Positions 45,281-54,555 of a stretch of DNA of 64,000 nt are shown here, piece by piece. The stretch lies in assembly GCF_003415675.1 (NCBI RefSeq), contig NZ_QFZK01000003.1, positions 186,001-250,000 on the forward strand, in the 5' to 3' direction. Source of the stretch: Rhodoferax lacus. GTDB lineage: Bacteria; Pseudomonadota; Gammaproteobacteria; Burkholderiales; Burkholderiaceae_C. Below the pieces are notes generated by a model, which saw only the letters and a program-made list of their open reading frames with translations, had not been told where the DNA came from and searched no databases. Each line of letters begins with the position of its first letter. Position 1 is the stretch's first letter. The translations under genes were made by a program, and so were the position numbers.

Positions 45281-48274
45281 ATGTCGTTAAATCAGGATGC
45301 GCGCAAAACCATGCCCGACACGGCAAGCTTCCCGGCCCTGTGGGCTCCTGGTGCCAGGTTGATGGGGCGTGTGAATTTCCCGGTCAAAGCGCTCATCATC
45401 TCCCTGATTTTTCTTTTGCCCGTAGCCCTTCTGGGCTATTTTTTCGTCTCGGCACAGAAAGACCAGATTGCCTTCAGCGCCAAGGAGCATCTGGGCGTCG
45501 AGGCGTTTGGGAAGGTTTTGCCCCTGGCCAAGAGCGTCATTCTGACGCGCAACGTCACGCGTGCCATGGCGGGCGGTTATGACGGTGCAGCCGAATTCAA
45601 AGCCGCGAAAGACAGCGTTGACAAGTCCCTGAAAGACTTCGAGCAGTATGTTGTTGACTCGTCCGATGCGCTGGCACTTCGCAAAGACCTGGACGCACTC
45701 AAGGCCTCCTGGAGCCAGGCAGCCCAGTCCACGGGGGGCCTGGACGCGCAGGGGCGCAGCGCGTTTGGCCCTGTCAATGACAGCCTGGTCAAACTCATCG
45801 GCAGCATCGGCGACAACTCCAACCTGGCGCTGGATCCGGACATCGACAGCTACTACCTGTTCAGCACCATCAACACCCTGCCGCAGATCCGGGAAAACCT
45901 GGGACAGGTCTGGGCCTGGGGAGCCTTTTCGATGGCCCGCTACCAGGGCAGCAAGAAGGAGCTGGAGGCCAACGATGTGATGCGCTACGCGGTCTGGAGT
46001 GCCAACGCCAAGACCGGCCTGGACACAGCCAAGGGCTACCTGGACAAGGTGTTTTCCGCCAATCCAGACGCCCAGGCCAAGCTGGACATGGGCATGTTTG
46101 ATGCCGTGGCGGCCTTCCGTGACTCCGCAGCGGACGTGCTGGTCGTGCAAAAAGATGACAAACAGACGGCGGCCCAGTTCTACAAGCAAGGCCAATTGGC
46201 CATCGACCGGCTGCAGGGCTTTTATGACAAGGCACTGCCCACGCTGGACGGAATGCTGGCTGCGCGCATCGATGCGCTTCAGCAAAAGATGAAGTGGGCC
46301 GGCATTGCCGTGCTGCTGGTGTTGCTGGTAGCAGGCTACCTGTTCTACAGCTTCTATCTGGTCACCAGCAATGGCCTCAACGCCATCAAGGGCCATTTGC
46401 AGGAACTCGCCGAGGGCGACCTCAGCAACGCACCGGCCCAGCCCTTTGGCAGCGATGAAACCGCCCAGGTGCTCAACTCCCTGATCACGGTGCATGGCGT
46501 GCTGGACAACTTCCAGAGCGCGCAGACCGAGATGGCCAGAAAGCACGATGCCGGAGAAATCTCCCACACCATGCCCGCTGACACGCTGCCCGGCAGCTAC
46601 GGCGTGCTGGCCCAGGGTGTCAACGCCATGGTCAAGTCGCACCTGGACCTGAACGCGCGCGCGGTCGACCTGATGGACCAATACGCCCACGGCCGCTTCG
46701 AGCAAAGCATGGAAGCGCTGCCCGGCCAGAAGCGCCGCATTACCGAAGTGGTCAACGCGGCCAAAGCCCAAATGGAGCAGGCCGCCGTGGCCGCCACCTT
46801 CAACCAGCGCATACGCCTGTCGCTCGACAGTCTGCCGGTGTGTGTGACGGTGTCCAACGCCGATGCCCTGCTGGTGCACGCCACACCGCCCGCCAAGGAA
46901 CTGCTCAAGCTGTTTGGCGGCGCGTCCTTTGATACCGATGCGTTCTATGGCAACAAGCTCAGCACGCTGTTCAAGAGCCCGCAGGACGCGGCCACCTTCG
47001 ACCAGGCCGTGCGCTCAGGCGAGACCGTGGACATGGAAATCCAGGGCCGCAAGCTGCGCCTGCTGGCCCGCCCTGTGCATGACGACGCGGGCAAGCCCAT
47101 GGGCCGCATCACGCAGTGGCTGGACCGTACCGACGAAATCGCCTCCGAGCAGGAGGTGTCTTCCATCGTCGCTGCAGCCGCCAACGGCGACCTGAGCGGG
47201 CGCGTGGACATGCAGGGCAAGACCGGCTTTTTTGGCAACCTGTCTACGGCCATGAACCAGCTGCTTGAGGTCAGCGAAGGCGTCATGAATGACACCGCGC
47301 AGGCCCTGGCCGCCCTGGCCGATGGCGACCTCACCCACCGCATCACCCGCGACTACGCCGGCCTGTTTGGCCAGGTCAAGGCCAGCGCCAACTCCACCTC
47401 CGAGAACCTCACGCGGGTCATTGGCGAGGTGCGTGACGCATCAAACGCTCTCACCGGTGCGGCCGGCCAGGTCAGCGCCACCGCCCAGTCTTTGTCACAG
47501 GCAGCCAGCCAACAGGCTGCCAGCGTGGAGCAGACCACCGCCAGCATTGATGTGATGTCGGCCTCCATCAGCCAGAACAGCGACAACGCCCGCGTGACCG
47601 ACGGCATGGCCAGCAAAGCCAGCAAAGAAGCCATAGACGGCGGCGGCGCGGTCGGCCAGACAGTGGGCGCCATGAAGCAGATTGCCTCCAAGATCGGCAT
47701 CGTGGACGACATCGCCTACCAGACCAATCTGTTGGCTTTGAACGCCGCCATTGAAGCGGCCCGTGCCGGCGAGCACGGCAAGGGCTTTGCCGTGGTGGCC
47801 GCCGAGGTGCGCAAGCTGGCCGAGCGCAGCCAGCTCGCAGCCAAGGAAATTGGCGACCTGGCCAGCAGCAGCGTGTCCACCGCCGAGCGTGCGGGCAAGT
47901 TGCTCGACGAGATCGTGCCCAGTATCCAGAAGACCAGCGAGCTGGTGCAGGAGATTGCAGCAGCCAGCAGCGAGCAGAGCGAGTCGGTCATCCAGATCGG
48001 CGGCGCCATGGGCCAGCTCAGCCAGGCCACGCAGCAAAATGCCTCGGCCTCGGAAGAGCTGGCGGCCACCAGCGAAGAGCTCTCGGCCCAGGCCGAGCAG
48101 CTGCAGCAAAGCATTGCCTTCTTCAAGACCGGCGACAGTGCCAGCGCACCCGCGCAAGCCATCAGCCGCGCGAGCCTGGGCCAGGAGCGCCGCGCCAGCG
48201 CGCCGCGCCTGACCAGCACGCTGACACCAGCCGCTGTGCGCGGTGGCGGGAATGGCAACTTCAAACCCTATTGA
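45281..48274 (+). CDS. Large methyl-accepting chemotaxis protein with PAS and multiple HAMP domains (paralogue B)
   Basis: Chemoreceptor of 997 residues, paralogous over its whole length to the receptor at 11072-14056. TM1 about 34-55, long periplasmic helical domain, TM2 about 339-362, HAMP, PAS-like region near 510, further HAMP-like repeats ([26 protein letters not shown] and [22 protein letters not shown]) and the signalling tip near 806-855 ([26 protein letters not shown]). The end NFKPY is shared with paralogue A and looks like a CheR-binding pentapeptide. ATG 45281 is chosen; the frame continues 24 codons upstream without support. It follows the response regulator by 80 bases. Confidence 0.9.
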   Translation: MSLNQDARKTMPDTASFPALWAPGARLMGRVNFPVKALIISLIFLLPVALLGYFFVSAQKDQIAFSAKEHLGVEAFGKVLPLAKSVILTRNVTRAMAGGYDGAAEFKAAKDSVDKSLKDFEQYVVDSSDALALRKDLDALKASWSQAAQSTGGLDAQGRSAFGPVNDSLVKLIGSIGDNSNLALDPDIDSYYLFSTINTLPQIRENLGQVWAWGAFSMARYQGSKKELEANDVMRYAVWSANAKTGLDTAKGYLDKVFSANPDAQAKLDMGMFDAVAAFRDSAADVLVVQKDDKQTAAQFYKQGQLAIDRLQGFYDKALPTLDGMLAARIDALQQKMKWAGIAVLLVLLVAGYLFYSFYLVTSNGLNAIKGHLQELAEGDLSNAPAQPFGSDETAQVLNSLITVHGVLDNFQSAQTEMARKHDAGEISHTMPADTLPGSYGVLAQGVNAMVKSHLDLNARAVDLMDQYAHGRFEQSMEALPGQKRRITEVVNAAKAQMEQAAVAATFNQRIRLSLDSLPVCVTVSNADALLVHATPPAKELLKLFGGASFDTDAFYGNKLSTLFKSPQDAATFDQAVRSGETVDMEIQGRKLRLLARPVHDDAGKPMGRITQWLDRTDEIASEQEVSSIVAAAANGDLSGRVDMQGKTGFFGNLSTAMNQLLEVSEGVMNDTAQALAALADGDLTHRITRDYAGLFGQVKASANSTSENLTRVIGEVRDASNALTGAAGQVSATAQSLSQAASQQAASVEQTTASIDVMSASISQNSDNARVTDGMASKASKEAIDGGGAVGQTVGAMKQIASKIGIVDDIAYQTNLLALNAAIEAARAGEHGKGFAVVAAEVRKLAERSQLAAKEIGDLASSSVSTAERAGKLLDEIVPSIQKTSELVQEIAAASSEQSESVIQIGGAMGQLSQATQQNASASEELAATSEELSAQAEQLQQSIAFFKTGDSASAPAQAISRASLGQERRASAPRLTSTLTPAAVRGGGNGNFKPY

Positions 48275-48564
48275 TGGCCGACACGCTGCCAGACAACCCG
48301 GCAGCGCCACTGCCCGCAGTGGTGCCACCCAAGGCCCAGCCGCACAACCCGCTGCATGGCAAGACGCTGGAGTTCATTGTCACGGCGCTGGTGGAAGGCT
48401 ACGGCTGGGAGGGCCTGGCCCAACGCATCCCGGTGCGCTGCTTCAGCCTGGAGCCGAGTGTGGGTTCCAGCCTGAAGTTCCTGCGCAAAACGCCCTGGGC
48501 GCGGGAGAAGGTGGAGGGGCTTTACCTCTTCATGCTGCGTGAGCACAGGCGCAACGGGTTTTAG
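48274..48564 (+). CDS. VF530 family protein (DUF2132)
   Basis: Small protein of 96 residues. The core [58 protein letters not shown] is characteristic of the VF530/DUF2132 family, whose members form a small helical fold and are described as DNA-binding-like; no defined role. The N-terminal 25 residues are a Pro/Ala linker. ATG at 48274 overlaps the stop codon of the chemoreceptor gene. Confidence 0.88.
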   Translation: MADTLPDNPAAPLPAVVPPKAQPHNPLHGKTLEFIVTALVEGYGWEGLAQRIPVRCFSLEPSVGSSLKFLRKTPWAREKVEGLYLFMLREHRRNGF

Positions 48565-48637
48565 CGGATAGGCCTTGGGTCAGGCTTGTTGCGGGCGTTT
48601 CTTCTCTCGCTGCAGCGCTTGGGCCATGCCGGGCTCC

Positions 48638-48850
48638 TCATGGTGGAGTACCACAAATCGTCACCCGGCATAGCCCAAGCGCTGCGGGGTGGGGCAATGG
48701 AACGGTCAGACCGTCTTGCAGCAATCCTTCAATAGGAAACGCGATGGCCTCGCGAATCAACTTCGTCACCTCGTCGCGTGTTTCCCCTACAGCCATACAG
48801 CCTGGCAAATCCGGAACGTAAGCGCCAAAACTGGAGGCGCCCGTTTCAAT
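48638..48850 (-). pseudogene. HicB-like antitoxin remnant lacking a start
   Basis: On the minus strand a 70-codon frame reads IETGASSFGAYVPDLPGCMA then VGETRDEVTKLIREAIAFPI and EGLLQDGLTVPLPHP. This is the HicB pattern (GxxxFxAYVPDLPGCxAxGxTxxEV...IxEAIxxHxExxxxDGxxxPxP). No ATG, GTG or TTG lies at the expected upstream position, and no HicA toxin is visible in the flanks. The surrounding 48565-48963 stretch holds no other gene. I judge it a decayed hicB. Confidence 0.65.
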
Positions 48851-48963
48851 GTTCCGAGCGAACCCTCGACACTGGGTTTACCCGACACCGTAGCAGGTCC
48901 CGGTTTTCTGGGGTGATAAAACTGACGGTGGCTTGCCGTTGGGCTTGAGCGAGGGCTCAGGCT

Positions 48964-49374
48964 TCACCCGGGAGCATGGACAACGGTGGGCTGCACCAAG
49001 TCCCATTGATTTCCGTTGACGTCCAGGAAGACCGCCACAGTTCCGTAGTTTTCAGTCCTTGGCTCTCGGACGAAGGTGACTCCATTGGCCTTGTACGCGT
49101 TGAAGTCTCTCCAAAAATCATCTGTGTACAGGAACAGGAAGACTCTTCCTCCCGTTTGGTCGCCCACCCGAGAAGTCTGATGGTCGCTAGTTGCGCGCGC
49201 CAGCAGTAGGCAGCACTCTCTGGCGCCCGGCGGTGAAACGACGACCCAACGCTTGTCTTGGGCAGGTTGATACCTGTCTTCGACCAGTGCGAAACCGAGC
49301 TTCCCGACGTAGAAGGCAATTGCTTCGTCGTAGTCGCGAACGACAACGGAGATGAGGCCGAGATGCTGAGGCAT
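48964..49374 (-). CDS. VOC-family (glyoxalase/bleomycin resistance-like) protein
   Basis: Cytoplasmic protein of 136 residues with the two beta-alpha-beta-beta-beta repeats of the vicinal oxygen chelate fold. It begins MPQHLGLISVVVRDYDEAIAFYVGKLGFALVED, a typical VOC start, and ends with FLDVNGNQWDLVQP, where the Asp/Asn-Gly-Asn turn and preceding strand are conserved. Putative metal ligands His4 and Glu107-region are compatible with an enzyme, but the substrate is not known. Confidence 0.88.
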   Translation of the reverse strand: MPQHLGLISVVVRDYDEAIAFYVGKLGFALVEDRYQPAQDKRWVVVSPPGARECCLLLARATSDHQTSRVGDQTGGRVFLFLYTDDFWRDFNAYKANGVTFVREPRTENYGTVAVFLDVNGNQWDLVQPTVVHAPG

Positions 49375-49548
49375 TCTGGGTTTTCTGCGGGGAAAGAAAG
49401 AGCAATGTGTTTGTGACGCCTAAATTCGATGTATCCCGCAAACTACCGGATACCTCCGGCACGCAGTCGGATAACAGGTTTGTGACATTTGCAAAAAAAC
49501 GTTTGACATCAGGCATTTACCAGGTTGGGCTGTACGCATACGCAGGTA

Positions 49549-49570
49549 TAAAAAAACCGACAAAGTCGGC
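49549..49570 (-). terminator. Rho-independent terminator downstream of chemoreceptor gene
   Basis: On the minus strand GCCGAC-TTT-GTCGG is followed by seven T residues and AT. It is 170 bases beyond the stop of the chemoreceptor gene at 49743. Confidence 0.75.
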
Positions 49571-49634
49571 GGGCACTTTATCTGAATTTCATTGGCCTCT
49601 ACTTCGCTTTGAAGTGTGACGTTTGCAATAGTCC

Positions 49635-49708
49635 GCGCGGGCAGGGCCTGCGCCGGGCAACGATTTGTGCTCGCACCATGAGGCGCCCGGCGTAGGCCCT
49701 GCCCGCGC
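49635..49708. repeat. 24-base inverted repeat with 26-base loop
   Basis: Left arm 49635-49658 and right arm 49685-49708 (GCGCGGGCAGGGCCT..CGCCGGGC) pair in 23 of 24 positions. It would form a very stable hairpin in the 3' untranslated region of the chemoreceptor transcript. It resembles a short non-autonomous repeat rather than a terminator, since no U-tract follows. Confidence 0.75.
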
Positions 49709-49742
49709 AGCGCGCCAAAAGAGCCTCACGCCAGAAACAGCC

Positions 49743-51281
49743 TCAAGCCCCGGTCTTGAAAATACTCACCACGTCTTCAAGGTGAGCGGCCTGGTCCTGC
49801 AGGGATTGGGCCGCCGCTGCCGCCTGCTCGACCAGGGCCGCATTTTGCTGGGTCACCTGGTTCATGTCGCCTATGGCCTGGTTGACGCGGGCGATGCCTT
49901 CGGTCTGCACCTTGCTGGCGTCGGCAATGTTGCCCATGATGTGGGTCACATCGCGGATGCTCTCCACAATCTCGGTCATGGTGATGCCGGCCTGTTGCAC
50001 CAGGGCACCACCCGCATCCACCTTGGAGACCGAGTCGTCGATCAGCGTCTTGATTTCCTTGGCTGCACCGGCCGAGCGCTGGGCCAGGCTGCGCACCTCG
50101 GCGGCCACCACGGCAAAGCCACGGCCCTGTTCACCGGCGCGGGCCGCTTCCACGGCGGCGTTGAGCGCCAGGATGTTGGTCTGGAAGGCAATGCCGTCAA
50201 TCACGCCAATGATGTCCACAATCTTGCGGGAAGAATGGTTGATGGACTCCATGGTGTTCACCACCTCGGACACCACGGCGCCACCGCGTACGGCCACGGC
50301 AGAGGCCGATTGCGCCAGCAGGTTGGCCCGGCGCGCATCATCTGCATTGGTGTTGACCGCCTCGGTCAACGCCTGCATGGAGGAGGTGGTGGTCTCCAGT
50401 GTGCCGGCCTGGGCCTCGGTGCGCTGTGACAGGTCCATGTTGCCGTTGGCAATGTCGCGTGCCGCACTGAAAATGGTGTCGGTGCCCTGGCGCACCTGCC
50501 GCACGATGCGTATGAGGCCCTGGTTCATCTCCTGCAAGGCGCGCTGCAGTTCACCCACTTCGTTGTTGGAGTCCACCACAATGGTCTGGCTCAGGTCGCC
50601 CGCGGCAATGCCACGTGCTACCTGCACGCCACGGCTCAGGGGGTCGGTTACCACGCGGTGGATAAAGGGGTAGATCAGGATCAGCACCGGGATGCTGGTC
50701 AGGATGGCTGCCAGAATCGACTTCCAGCGCTGGTCGGCCAGGCCGGCGTTCACCTTGTCCAGCGACACCTTCATGCTGACCGCGCCCAGCACCGTGCCTT
50801 CGGGCACGGCATGGCAGCTGGTGCAGTCCTTGCCCAGGGAGTTCTTCAGGGCAATCACCGGGCGGATGGCGCGCAGGTACTCGCCGCTGGCGTCGCTCTG
50901 CACATCGATGGCCTCCTTGCCACTTTGCAGCACCGCAGTCTCCTGGGCATCGGGCGTGGCTTCGTTTTTGGCATTGCCCGGGCCGAACAGTTTGCTGACG
51001 TTTTCGCCACGCAGGACGCGCACATCGCGAATCGAACCCAACTGCTTGACCTGGTCCAGGAACACATCACGCTGGGCCACGGTGCCGGTGACCATCATGC
51101 CGGTAAGCCCCGCCATGGTGGCATCGTGCATGCTCAAAGAGAAGTCCTGCGCCTGCTCCAGTGCCGCCTTGCGCGACACATAGCCCTGCCACACGATCAC
51201 CCCGGCCCACACCACCACCAGGGCTGCGGCAATCGTGGCCAGCAGTTGCATCCAAATCCTAGACTGGGTGGTGTGTGTCAT
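49743..51281 (-). CDS. Methyl-accepting chemotaxis protein with periplasmic CxxCH haem-c motif
   Basis: Chemoreceptor of 512 residues from ATG 51281 (the open frame runs further upstream without membrane or sensor features). TM1 about 11-31; a periplasmic domain of about 155 residues containing CTSCH at 153-157, a c-type haem attachment motif close to the second membrane segment (TM2 about 188-206); HAMP (about 210-262); signalling coiled coil with tip [27 protein letters not shown]. No CheR pentapeptide at the C-terminus. The arrangement resembles Geobacter-type PAS-haem c receptors that sense redox state or gases. It is divergent from urtA (235-base gap). Confidence 0.88.
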   Translation of the reverse strand: MTHTTQSRIWMQLLATIAAALVVVWAGVIVWQGYVSRKAALEQAQDFSLSMHDATMAGLTGMMVTGTVAQRDVFLDQVKQLGSIRDVRVLRGENVSKLFGPGNAKNEATPDAQETAVLQSGKEAIDVQSDASGEYLRAIRPVIALKNSLGKDCTSCHAVPEGTVLGAVSMKVSLDKVNAGLADQRWKSILAAILTSIPVLILIYPFIHRVVTDPLSRGVQVARGIAAGDLSQTIVVDSNNEVGELQRALQEMNQGLIRIVRQVRQGTDTIFSAARDIANGNMDLSQRTEAQAGTLETTTSSMQALTEAVNTNADDARRANLLAQSASAVAVRGGAVVSEVVNTMESINHSSRKIVDIIGVIDGIAFQTNILALNAAVEAARAGEQGRGFAVVAAEVRSLAQRSAGAAKEIKTLIDDSVSKVDAGGALVQQAGITMTEIVESIRDVTHIMGNIADASKVQTEGIARVNQAIGDMNQVTQQNAALVEQAAAAAQSLQDQAAHLEDVVSIFKTGA

Positions 51282-51516
51282 ACAAGAAGGTTCCTCGATG
51301 CAGCCCGCCAACTTTGGCGTTTGTTTGTCGCAAGTATCGCACTTGCAGGCTGGTTTCCGGAGGTTTGGCTGCTGCCCGGCTTGCCAGCGCGGCATACGCC
51401 ACTTAGCGTATTCCCGAATAGCGCCGGTGTTTTTACAGTGGACCCATCGCCAGGCCTGTGCTGTCACGCAGAGGTCTGGCGACCACCCACCTGTTTTTTA
51501 ACCCGGAGCACACTAT

Positions 51517-52779
51517 ATGCAACGTCGCTTTACCCTGAAGGCACTTACCGCTGCCGTCGCCCTCACCACGCTGACTGCCGTGCCAGCGTTTGCCGCCGAC
51601 ACCATCAAGGTCGGTATCCTGCACAGCTTGTCTGGCACCATGGCTATCTCGGAAACCGTGTTGAAAGACACCGTCCTGATGGCTATTGACGAAATCAACG
51701 CCAAGGGTGGCGTGCTGGGCAAGAAGCTCGAGCCCGTGGTGGTGGACCCCGCCTCCAACTGGCCCCTGTTTGCCGAAAAAACCAAGCAGCTGCTGACCCA
51801 AGACAAAGTGGCCGTGATCTTCGGCTGCTGGACCTCGGTTTCGCGCAAGTCGGTTCTGCCTGTGGTGGAAGAACTCAACGGCCTGCTGTTCTACCCCGTG
51901 CAGTACGAAGGTGAAGAGCTGTCCAAGAACGTGTTCTACACCGGTGCTGCGCCCAACCAGCAAGCCATCCCCGCGGTGGACTACCTGATGAGCAAAGAAG
52001 GCGGCGGCGCCAAGCGTTGGGTGCTCTTGGGCACTGACTATGTGTACCCCCGCACCACCAACAAGATCCTGCGCGCTTACCTGAAGAGCAAGGGCGTCAA
52101 AGACACCGACATCGACGAGAAGTACACACCGTTTGGCCACTCTGATTACCAGACCATCGTGGCTGACGTGAAGAAGTTCTCCGCCGGTGGCAAGACCGCC
52201 GTGGTTTCCACCATCAATGGTGACTCCAACGTGCCCTTTTACAAGGAACTGGGCAACGCCGGCCTGAAGGCCAAAGACGTGCCCGTGGTGGCCTTCTCCG
52301 TGGGTGAAGAAGAGCTGCGCGGCGTGGACACCAAGCCGCTGGTGGGCCACCTGGCCGCCTGGAACTACTTCATGTCCATCAAGAACCCGACCAACACCGA
52401 GTTCATCAAGAAGTGGTCTGACTACGCCAAGGCCAAGGGCATTGCCGGCCACAAGGACAAGCCTCTGACCAACGACCCGATGGAAGCCACCTACATCGGT
52501 ATCAACATGTGGAAGCAGGCCGTTGAGAAGGCCAAGTCCACCGACACCGACAAGGTGATTGCTGCCATGGCCGGCCAGACCTTCAAGGCACCCAGCGGCA
52601 TTGTGAGCAAGATGGATGAGAAGAACCACCACCTGCACAAGTCGGTGTTCATCGGCGAAGTCAAGGCGGACGGCCAGTTCGGCGTGGTGTGGAAGACACC
52701 GGGCCCGGTGAAGGCCAAGCCATGGTCTCCGTACATCGAAGGCAACGACAAGAAGCCCGACGAGCCTGTGGCGAAGTAA
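51517..52779 (+). CDS. urtA: Urea ABC transporter substrate-binding protein
   Basis: Periplasmic urea receptor of 420 residues. The signal peptide (MQRRFTLKALTAAVALTTLTAVPAFA) has a twin-arginine-like RRFTLK motif, as in many UrtA proteins. The mature chain starts ADTIKVGILHSLSGTMAISETVLKD and contains FGCWTSVSRKSVLPVVEELNGLLFYPVQYEGEE and TAAVS..NGDSNVPFYKEL, which are UrtA-specific compared with branched-chain amino acid binding proteins. First gene of urtABCDE, followed by a 213-base gap with hairpins before urtB. Confidence 0.97.
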   Translation: MQRRFTLKALTAAVALTTLTAVPAFAADTIKVGILHSLSGTMAISETVLKDTVLMAIDEINAKGGVLGKKLEPVVVDPASNWPLFAEKTKQLLTQDKVAVIFGCWTSVSRKSVLPVVEELNGLLFYPVQYEGEELSKNVFYTGAAPNQQAIPAVDYLMSKEGGGAKRWVLLGTDYVYPRTTNKILRAYLKSKGVKDTDIDEKYTPFGHSDYQTIVADVKKFSAGGKTAVVSTINGDSNVPFYKELGNAGLKAKDVPVVAFSVGEEELRGVDTKPLVGHLAAWNYFMSIKNPTNTEFIKKWSDYAKAKGIAGHKDKPLTNDPMEATYIGINMWKQAVEKAKSTDTDKVIAAMAGQTFKAPSGIVSKMDEKNHHLHKSVFIGEVKADGQFGVVWKTPGPVKAKPWSPYIEGNDKKPDEPVAK

Positions 52780-52889
52780 GGCGCTAGCCTACTGCGCGGG
52801 CCGATCTGGGGCTCTGCAGTGCTCACCGTACACGGGTACGGTTCCGCGCTTCGAACCCCGCCTCGACCCGCTCGCTACGGCTATCACCT

Positions 52890-52943
52890 CACTTCTTGCG
52901 AAGTGGCGGTGGGTCGAAATGCCAGCCGCTTTACGCGGCTGGC
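52890..52943. repeat. Two hairpins in the urtA-urtB gap
   Basis: CACTTC-TTGC-GAAGTG (52890-52905) and GCCAGCCGC-TTTAC-GCGGCTGGC (52921-52943) are perfect stems. Neither is followed by a strong U-tract. Stem structures after a binding-protein gene commonly protect that part of the mRNA and lower downstream expression. Confidence 0.6.
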
Positions 52944-52992
52944 ATGTCTCTTGCGAAGTCTCCTGAGACCACAGAAAACGAACGAACATCCC

Positions 52993-54555
52993 ATGCGAAA
53001 CATATTAGCCATCGCCGCCTTGCTGCTCTGCGCCAGTGCCCACGCACTGACCGCTGACGAAGCGCAGGCCATTGCCGTGGGCGAGGGTGATGCGCGGATC
53101 GAGGCGCTGCGTGCAGCGGTCGCCAAGCCCGACGAGAAGACGGTGGCCTTTATCCAGGCGCTCTCAGACGACGCCGTCAAGCTGGTGGCGGGCAAGCCCG
53201 TCATCGTGGTGGGTGACAAGGGGCAAGACCCCGCAAGCGGTGTGTCCGTGGCCCTGCCCGATACCGCTGAAGACGTGATGAACAACAACCGCATGCGCGG
53301 TGAACTCGACAACGCGCTGGCCACACTCAAACTGTTATCTATCGATGAGGCCGTGCGCCGCGCCGCCATCAAGACCCTGCAGGGCAATGTGGACGAGGCC
53401 AGCCTGCCGCTGCTGGACAAGGCCTTTGCGCAGGAGTCTGTGGCCGATCTGAAAGACCAGCTCGGCCTGTTGCGTGCGGCCGCCCTGCTGGGCAGCAGCG
53501 ACAAGGCCAAACGCCTGGAAGCCGCAGCCCTGTTGGGCCAAAGCACCCTGGCCGCCACCAAAACCCTGTTGGTGGAACGCCTGGCCGTAGAGACCGAACC
53601 CGACGTCAAGGGTGCCCTGCAGTTCAGCCTGGGCAAGCTCGAATCGCGCCTGGCCTGGGGCGACCGCCTGGGGGCGATATTTAGCGGCATCAGCCTGGGG
53701 TCCATCCTGCTGCTGGTGGCGCTGGGCCTGGCCATTACCTATGGCCTGATGGGCGTAATCAACATGGCCCACGGCGAGCTGATGATGATTGGCGCCTACG
53801 CCACCTACGTGGTGCAGGGCATCTTCCGGACCTATTTCCCCGGCGCCTTTGACTGGTATCTGCTGGCCTCGGTGCCGGTGGCCTTTCTGGCCTCGGCCCT
53901 GGTGGGTGCGGCGCTGGAGCGCAGTGTCATCCGCTTCCTCTATGGCCGCCCGCTGGAAACCCTGCTGGCCACCTGGGGCATCAGCCTGGTGCTGATGCAG
54001 GCCGTGCGCACGATCTTCGGCGCGCAAAACGTGGGCGTGGAAAACCCCAGTTGGATGAGCGGCGGCGTGCAGCTCATGGGCAACCTCTCGCTGCCCTACA
54101 ACCGGCTGGTGATTGTCGGCTTTGCCCTGTTTGTGTTGGGCGCAGTGTCCTTTTTGATCAGCAAGACACGTCTGGGATTGTTTGTGCGTGGCGTCACGCA
54201 AAACCGCGCCATTGCGTCCTGCATGGGCGTGAACACCGCGCGCATTGACACCTATGCCTTTGCCCTGGGTTCGGGCATTGCCGGGCTGGCCGGTTGTGCC
54301 CTGAGCCAGGTGGGCAATGTGGGCCCCGACCTGGGCCAGGGTTACATCGTGGATGCCTTCATGGTGGTGGTGCTGGGCGGCGTGGGCCAGTTGGCCGGCA
54401 CCGTGTATGCGGCGCTGGGCCTGGGCATCTTGAACAAGTTTCTGGAGGGCTGGACCGGTGCGGTGCTGGCCAAGATCGCGGTGCTGATTTTCATCATCGT
54501 GTTTATCCAGAAAAGACCCCAAGGAATCTTTGCGATGAAGGGACGTGAGGCATGA
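52993..54555 (+). CDS. urtB: Urea ABC transporter permease UrtB
   Basis: Inner-membrane permease of 520 residues. A signal peptide (MRNILAIAALLLCASAHA) precedes a periplasmic helical domain (about 20-215) specific to UrtB among branched-chain-type permeases; the transmembrane permease domain follows (about 225-515) with GLMGVINMAHGELMMIGAYA and the EAA-like region RALGVNTARIDTYAFALGSGIAGLAG. ATG 52993 gives the expected start; the frame is open upstream. It overlaps urtC by four bases. Confidence 0.96.
   Translation: MRNILAIAALLLCASAHALTADEAQAIAVGEGDARIEALRAAVAKPDEKTVAFIQALSDDAVKLVAGKPVIVVGDKGQDPASGVSVALPDTAEDVMNNNRMRGELDNALATLKLLSIDEAVRRAAIKTLQGNVDEASLPLLDKAFAQESVADLKDQLGLLRAAALLGSSDKAKRLEAAALLGQSTLAATKTLLVERLAVETEPDVKGALQFSLGKLESRLAWGDRLGAIFSGISLGSILLLVALGLAITYGLMGVINMAHGELMMIGAYATYVVQGIFRTYFPGAFDWYLLASVPVAFLASALVGAALERSVIRFLYGRPLETLLATWGISLVLMQAVRTIFGAQNVGVENPSWMSGGVQLMGNLSLPYNRLVIVGFALFVLGAVSFLISKTRLGLFVRGVTQNRAIASCMGVNTARIDTYAFALGSGIAGLAGCALSQVGNVGPDLGQGYIVDAFMVVVLGGVGQLAGTVYAALGLGILNKFLEGWTGAVLAKIAVLIFIIVFIQKRPQGIFAMKGREA

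Larger units (their letters stand above)
49375..49742. other. Intergenic region with terminator and 24-base inverted repeat
   Basis: About 370 bases between the VOC gene and the haem-type chemoreceptor. I see no credible gene; a 70-codon plus-strand frame at 49407 has no recognisable content. The region contains the terminator at 49549-49570 and the inverted repeat 49635-49708. Confidence 0.6.

Noticed and set aside
49407..49619. 70-codon plus-strand frame in the VOC-chemoreceptor gap
   Set aside because: Overlaps the minus-strand terminator; no known motif and no convincing ribosome site.
51374..51395. Possible sigma-54 element before urtA (TTGGC..CGGC with GG-N10-GC)
   Set aside because: The -12 part reads CGGC instead of TTGC, so the match is weak compared with the ureA site; about 140 bases from the start and without NtrC-like half sites.
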